Part shown: piece by piece, positions 59,354 through 64,000 of the stretch
Layout of the letters: each line of letters begins with the position of its first letter
Position numbering within the stretch: the stretch's first letter is position 1
Source: Saccopteryx bilineata
Lineage: Eukaryota > Chordata > Mammalia > Chiroptera > Emballonuridae
DNA length: 64,000 nt
Assembly: GCF_036850765.1 (NCBI RefSeq)
Contig: NC_089494.1
Span: 229,170,779 to 229,234,778 of the forward strand
Reading direction: 5' to 3'
The notes under the pieces: generated by a model
The model's database searches: none
Told to the model about the DNA's origin: nothing
The model's input: the letters and a program-made list of their open reading frames with translations, nothing else
Translations under genes and position numbers: made by a program

Positions 59354-59920
59354 TGTAGGGCCAGTATTCACGATCACCATCAAAGCCACCTGGCCCATGC
59401 AGGTTCGCATTTGATCTGGACCAGACCCTAGAGAAACAATTGAGCCGAAAACTGGTGGTCCATTTTTCTTTATTCTAGACTTGCACCCAGCAAGTGAGTA
59501 AAAACAAACACACTGGGCTCCAAAACCCACTCATTCAGTGCTCACAAAGCTACTGACTCATCCAATTTTTCCTAGAATCAAAGGTTTCCACCTCACCAGT
59601 CTTAGTCACCTCTGTTCCCCATCTCATTCTCCACGAATTGGCTTCTCCTTCCCCCATTCCGCCATTTTAGCTGCCTCCTCCACGTAGCTTCCTTGCCCTG
59701 CTACACCATGGGCTCTTCCTCTCTACAAGAAGGTGGCCACTCTCTCCAAAATGGCCTCCTAGCTCCTCCTTTTAAAATCTTTTGGCGTGAAAGCCCTCCC
59801 CAGCACACAATAGCATAACCACGCCCATCTCAAGCAAGAAGGGCAACCAGCTATATCATGTAAGGGCAGCTGCCATCTTTAACAATAAGGGTGAGAAAAA
59901 ATAACTTGAGCTGCACAACA
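59354..59920 (-). mobile_element. Solo LTR of a bat-type endogenous retrovirus, copy 1
   Basis: It starts TG and ends CA on the + strand and is flanked by GTAGC at 59349-59353 and 59921-59925; the L1 sequence resumes exactly after it. On the minus strand an AATAAA signal lies near the left end (about 59472), so the LTR reads right to left. No viral genes remain, so it is a solo LTR. Confidence 0.85.
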
Positions 59921-59925
59921 GTAGC

Positions 59926-60193
59926 CTTTTCAAACTGGCTTCTTCCACTTAGTAACATGCATTTAAGGTTCGTCAGTGCCTTTTCATGGCTGATAGCTCA
60001 TTTCTTTTTAGTGCTGAATACTAATCCACTTTCTGGATGCACGTGGTTTATATTTCCATTCACTTTCTTAAGGAATATCTTGGTTGCTTCCAAGCTTTGG
60101 CAATTATGAATAAAACTTGTATCCACCTTTATAGTATCACACAGTGTGCAGGTTTTTGTATGGAGATAGGTTTTCAACTAATTGGGGTAAATA
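59926..60193 (-). mobile_element. L1 3' end, antisense, part 2
   Basis: 'gtaacatgcatttaaggttc', 'ttcatggctgatagctcatt' and 'tggcaattatgaataaaact' are the ORF2 C-terminal region of an L1 on the minus strand. It is bounded by two LTR insertions. Confidence 0.85.
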
Positions 60194-60198
60194 CCAAG

Positions 60199-60900
60199 TG
60201 TAGAGCCAGGAGCCAGGGCCAACATCACAGCAGCCTCCTGGCCCATGCAGGTTCGCATTGGATTCGGACAGTCGGTAAAGAAACAACGGAGCCACAAACT
60301 GGTGGGCCATAGTCTTTAATTCTAGCTTGCACCTGGCGGGCAAGTAAAAACACACACTGGGCTCCAAAACCCACTCACATTCAGTGCTCACAAAGCCATT
60401 GACTTATCCAAGTTTCCTAGAATCAAAGGTTTCTAGCTCACCAGCCTTATTCTCCTCAGTTCCCCATCTCCTTCCTTCTCCAGCGTCAAACTGCACAAAC
60501 TGGACTCTCACTCAATACTCTGCCATCTTGGCTGCTTCTCCTGGCCACATGGCCTCTTTCTGCTCTCTGCTCTGCTCCCTCTGCTCTCTCATGCTAATCA
60601 TCCCAGGAACCAAGAGCGCAAGCTCCTGCTCCGTCCCCATTTTATAGTGTAGAAATCCAAACTCTTAATCCAATATACAAAATAGGGAAGTCTCTAATAC
60701 AAAGTCACTTCTCTGAGGCATGATAGGATTGTACCACCCCACATCAAAAAAGGGTGGGAAAGGCTTAATCCCAAAACCAAGCCCCAGGCTACAAGGATTC
60801 TGCCTGCCAGAGACACACAATAATATCACCTGGGCAACGGCCTCCACGTGGGCAGCGCCACTTTAACAAAGTGAGTATAATACATTTTATCTGCCCAACA
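60199..60900 (-). mobile_element. Solo LTR of the same family, copy 2
   Basis: TG...CA ends with CCAAG at 60194-60198 and 60901-60905. On the minus strand a TATAAAATGGGG box (about 60638-60649) precedes the poly(A)-signal region (AATTAAA variant, about 60316) by roughly 320 bp, giving U3-R order. It is longer than copies 1 and 3 (702 against 567 and 570 bp) because of extra U3 sequence at 60650-60880. No internal genes. Confidence 0.88.
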
Positions 60901-61110
60901 CCAAGGCATAAATTGCTTTACTGTATGGTAAGAATATCATTAGTTTTATAAGAAACTGCTAAACCATGCTTCAAAGTATTGGTACCATTTTGCATTTCCA
61001 TTAGCAGTGAATGATTTCTCCACATCTTCTCCGGCATTTGATGTCAGTGTTCTGGATTTTGGCCATTCTAATAAATGTGCAATAGTATCTCATTGTTTTA
61101 ATCATCTTAA
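60901..61110 (-). mobile_element. L1 3' end, antisense, part 3
   Basis: 'ttataagaaactgctaaacc', 'cattttgcatttccattagc' and 'tggattttggccattctaat' continue the same L1 after copy 2. Confidence 0.8.
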
Positions 61111-61168
61111 CTTTTTAAAAAATTAATATAACTCATTTTACTTTAACTTTACTTTTAATTCACCCCCC

Positions 61169-61171
<3 letters not shown>

Positions 61172-61208
<37 letters not shown>
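61172..61208. repeat. (CA)n microsatellite
   Basis: About 18 uninterrupted CA units. Confidence 0.97.
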
Positions 61209-61210
<2 letters not shown>

Positions 61211-61674
61211 TACACATTTAAGTGCCTTTAATGTGCAAGTACTCATGTTTAGCTTTCTAGGAAGATAAAAGAAGTCCACGGGGCAAAATCAACTTAAAAA
61301 TTTAGCTGGAAAATTAAAAATTTCTTCTTTCTGTGTCTCAGGTGCCCTCCTCAGCAAACAGGATAAATTATCAAAGAATCTGTCTCTGAGGGCTATTGGG
61401 AAGACTAAATTTTAGACTTTTAAAGATTTAACAGAACAAAGAGAGGGCTCCTGGCTTGCTTTGCACAGCAGTTTAATTCCTGCTGGGTGACGGCTGCTTC
61501 CTGGGGTTAGTGCAGGAACTCATGGCTGGAGAGCTGCTTTTTCCTGCTTGGAGCTCTTTACATTACCAAGACTCCTACCTCCTGCCCTCTAACTACTGAC
61601 AATCTCCAAAGCATGTGAGTAAGTTAAAAAAACAACAACAAGTAGCATGCAGAACAGTATTGTTAGCAAATTAC
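61209..61674. other. Intergenic, nothing recognised
   Basis: No gene or element identified. Confidence 0.55.
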
Positions 61675-61678
61675 CATG

Positions 61679-62248
61679 TGTGTGGCCAGTAGTTGCGGGG
61701 CCATTCACATGCAGTTTCTCATTGGATTTGGGCAGAGGTAAGTAACAGTGAAGCCAAAACATGGTGGACCATTCCTTTATTCAAGTCTCACACCGGCTGA
61801 TGAGCACTGTACAGGGAAAACACTTTCCTTTCACTCATTCAGCACTCAGAAAGCCCTGACACATTATCTGGTTCACAACCAGGAGAATCTTCTCTGGTTT
61901 CCCTTAGAATCAAAGGTCCCACCAGTCTTAGCGGAGCTCGCAAAGCCTCTCAGCTCTGGTTCCCCATCTGCACACCTTCTCTCTGCACAAACTGGCTTCT
62001 TTTTCAGCATTCTGCATTCTCTCTGCTCTCCCTGCACAACATGTCTTCTCTCTGCCTCTTCTTCTATCAAAACTTCCTGGCACGTAAACCTCTCCTCCGG
62101 CAAACATTAGCAAGACAATGGCCCCTCCCAAGCAGGAAGGTAATTTGCAATTTCACAGACCACATTTACCTGGTGCTGCCCAGCCCCCAATGCAAACCAT
62201 AAATGAGCAAACATAAAAATCATATTTTATAAACTTATTTGCCCAACA
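61679..62248 (-). mobile_element. Solo LTR of the same family, copy 3 (more diverged)
   Basis: It starts TGTGTGGCC and ends GCCCAACA. The flanks CCATG (61674-61678) and TCATG (62249-62253) agree in four of five bases. On the minus strand AATAAA lies at about 61776. It shares ordered phrases with copies 1 and 2 ('gaatcaaaggt', 'tagcaagaca(atggcccctcc)'). Confidence 0.78.
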
Positions 62249-62311
62249 TCATGTATGTAAAATACAAGAAAACATTTATACACAGCTGTTTGTTCACTAT
62301 TATTATTTTAT

Positions 62312-62394
62312 ATTATTTATTTATTTATTTTTGGGGGAGGGGGAGAGAGAAAGAGAGGAAGAGTAGGAAAAAGGGGCGAGAAGGGGGAAGCATC
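62312..62394 (-). mobile_element. tRNA-headed SINE, family C, left piece of a split copy
   Basis: An A/T-rich TTTATTTATTTATT tail complement followed by a GA-rich tract and 'gaagcatcta'. It matches the left half of family C. The right half continues at 63447 after a transposon insertion. Confidence 0.75.
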
Positions 62395-62396
62395 TA

Positions 62397-63444
62397 CAGC
62401 TAGTGCTTGATTTACGACCAGGATTGGTTCTGACAGACCGTTCGTATCACGATTTGGTCGTAAATTGAGTAGGCTATATGTACATTACTGTGAAATGATG
62501 TTATAAAAATCTTTAAGTCATATTTTATCATAATTTTCTTTCATTATTGTTATATATCATAATTTTCTTTGTTCATTTTATGCCATTTGTATCATCTCTA
62601 CACCATTTTGTTTCTTATTTTTACATTCGTCAGGTTTAGGTAAAACACTGCATTAGCAGTACAACTGGTTTAATATTTGCAAAACATACAAAATTACAAA
62701 ATACAGGTGCATACAAAAATACAAAATACAGATGTAAAAAATACCATAGGAAACATTTTCCCAATTTCAAAACATATCAAAATATATAAACATGTACGAA
62801 ACATTTTATTGGCCGCTGGTGCTTGGCTGTGGATCATTGATGTCATCATCTGAGGCAGCAGTTGGGGTTATCGGAGTTGGTATTTTTATAAACATGTGCG
62901 ATCACATTCACTTTCTTTCCTTCTTCATACTTGTTCATTGATTGCTTTCTCATATGTGCCTTGACCAGGGGGTTACAGCAGAGCGAGTGGCCCCTTGCTC
63001 AAGCCAGTGACCTTGGGCTCAAACCAGCGACCATAGGGTCATGTCTATGATCCCATGCTCAAGCCAGCGCCCCTGCACTCAAGCTGGTAACCCATGCTCA
63101 AGTTGGATGAGCCCGCGCTCATTTTTGTGTCGAGATCGATGGCCTTGCTTTCCTTCTTGGCAGGCTGAGGCGAAGACAAACACAATTTCCTCTTGGTAGA
63201 CATCTTGGGAGGGGTTTGATGAAAAATATCCAAGACACAAAACACAAATTGCTGTACTGAGTCTGAGATAACAGTTGAAATGGTGCATGCGGAGATGGTA
63301 GTGCTGCCGGAAGCTGGTCCGCACTGTTGTACACCCAGCTGGGCAACGCTTGCGCTGCCAGATGCGGAGCAGTTGTGGCTAGCAATTGTGGTCATAAAGT
63401 AGAATGGCCCTAAGTTGCATAGGCCGTAAGTCGATCAATATCTG
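62397..63444 (-). mobile_element. Tigger/pogo-type DNA transposon, deleted, inserted in a SINE
   Basis: Terminal inverted repeats of about 23 bp (left cagctagtgcttgatttacg; right complement cagatattgatcgacttacg) agree at about 17 positions. TA duplications lie at 62395-62396 and 63445-63446. On the minus strand a short frame (from about 63203) begins MSTKRKLCLSSPQPAKKESK and AIDLDTKM, resembling the start of pogo/Tigger transposases (KRK...DxxTKM before a helix-turn-helix). The rest of the transposase is missing; the frame runs into a SINE piece at about 63116. So it is a non-autonomous remnant. Confidence 0.75.
62925..63116 (-). mobile_element. Family-B SINE fragment inside the Tigger element
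   Basis: 'ttgttcattgattgctttct', 'ttgctcaagccagtgacctt' and 'gtcatgtctatgatcccatg' are family B. The tRNA-like head and the poly-T/GA part are both absent, so this is not a simple full-length insertion. Confidence 0.8.
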
Positions 63445-63446
63445 TA

Positions 63447-63560
63447 TTCATAGTAGTTGCTTCCTATATGTGCCTTGACCAGACATGACCAAGGATTTGA
63501 AACGGTGACCTCAGTGTTTCAGGTCGACACTTTATCCACTGTGCCACCACAGGTCAGGCA
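63447..63560 (-). mobile_element. tRNA-headed SINE, family C, right piece of the split copy
   Basis: 'cctatatgtgccttgaccag', 'gtttcaggtcgacactttat' and 'gtgccaccacaggtcaggc' complete the family-C copy begun at 62312. Confidence 0.85.
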
Positions 63561-64000
63561 TGTTTGTTTATTACTAATAATACTGAATACTACTGTGTTG
63601 TAAGCATTTGCTAGGTGTTCAAGATACAGGAGCAATCCAGACAGATGAAATGGCAACCCTCGGGGAGCTTTTACACTATTAGTGTAAATAATAGTGACTC
63701 ACCTATTATACATACAGCATTTTGGAGGATAGCGCTTACTTTCTAAAAACTAGATAAAGGAAACTTCCTTAAATTGGGCAAACAGGGAGAGAAGATCTTT
63801 TAGAATTAATGCAAAAGGTAGCAATACTACTTTTATGAGTGTGTAAGACTCTAAGTATATTGAAAAAATTACTAAGTAACTGAAGCTCTCTTCAGCAACA
63901 ATATCAATAAGGAGCAGGGTGGAAGAGAGAACTCCAGTGAATTTTTCTCAAAATTCAAGAAGTTGAAGAGCCAATCCTGAGAACCCTGTGGACCCAGCTG
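63561..64000. other. Intergenic, L2-like scrap
   Basis: 63590-63690 ('tgttcaagatacaggagcaa') is L2-like. No gene to the window end. Confidence 0.5.

Noticed and set aside
63045..63395. 116-codon minus frame as a possible gene
   Set aside because: It contains the transposase-like start of the Tigger remnant and then runs into SINE sequence; it is a broken transposon frame.

Overview
This is mammalian nuclear DNA, almost certainly from a bat. It has spliced exons with GT/AG borders, ancient mammalian repeats (MIR, L2, MER5A, MLT1/MST, L1), and many tRNA-headed SINEs of the kinds I associate with bats, especially the rhinolophoid (horseshoe and leaf-nosed) side. It also holds several non-autonomous DNA transposons with intact target-site duplications, which again fits bats. 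The species guess rests on recalled SINE sequences, not on a search.

Only one gene is recognised. Positions 1 to about 22.9 kb hold the 3' half of USP46 on the + strand: five coding exons (6290-6366, 11678-11761, 14129-14326, 17763-17841, 19338-19439), their introns and a long 3' UTR. The exons encode about residues 188-366 of a 366-residue ubiquitin-specific protease. They include the second zinc-binding Cys pair, the catalytic His and the catalytic Asp; the nucleophile Cys exons lie upstream of the window. All splice sites and reading phases are intact.

The introns carry antisense L1 fragments (375-3330), SINEs, a 110-bp mariner-type MITE (4657-4766) and an hAT-type MITE (18142-18356). From about 19.2 to 28.7 kb (last exon, 3' UTR and proximal downstream DNA) I see no lineage-specific SINE. 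From 28.7 kb to the end I find no gene. That part is intergenic DNA built of SINEs, L1 3' ends in the minus orientation, hAT and mariner elements, LTRs of at least two bat-type endogenous retrovirus families plus older MaLR LTRs, microsatellites, and a 20/21-bp minisatellite (34943-35262).

The most informative structures are: a Tigger/pogo-type transposon (62397-63444) inserted in a bat SINE and itself holding a second SINE fragment; three separately inserted solo LTRs of one family in 2.9 kb (59354-62248); a perfect 28-bp inverted-repeat MITE (29252-29328) with a longer relative at 51.8 kb; and a CTCF-like motif carried by one SINE family and duplicated in tandem in an intronic copy. The long open reading frames outside USP46 mostly fall in repeats and have no support as genes.
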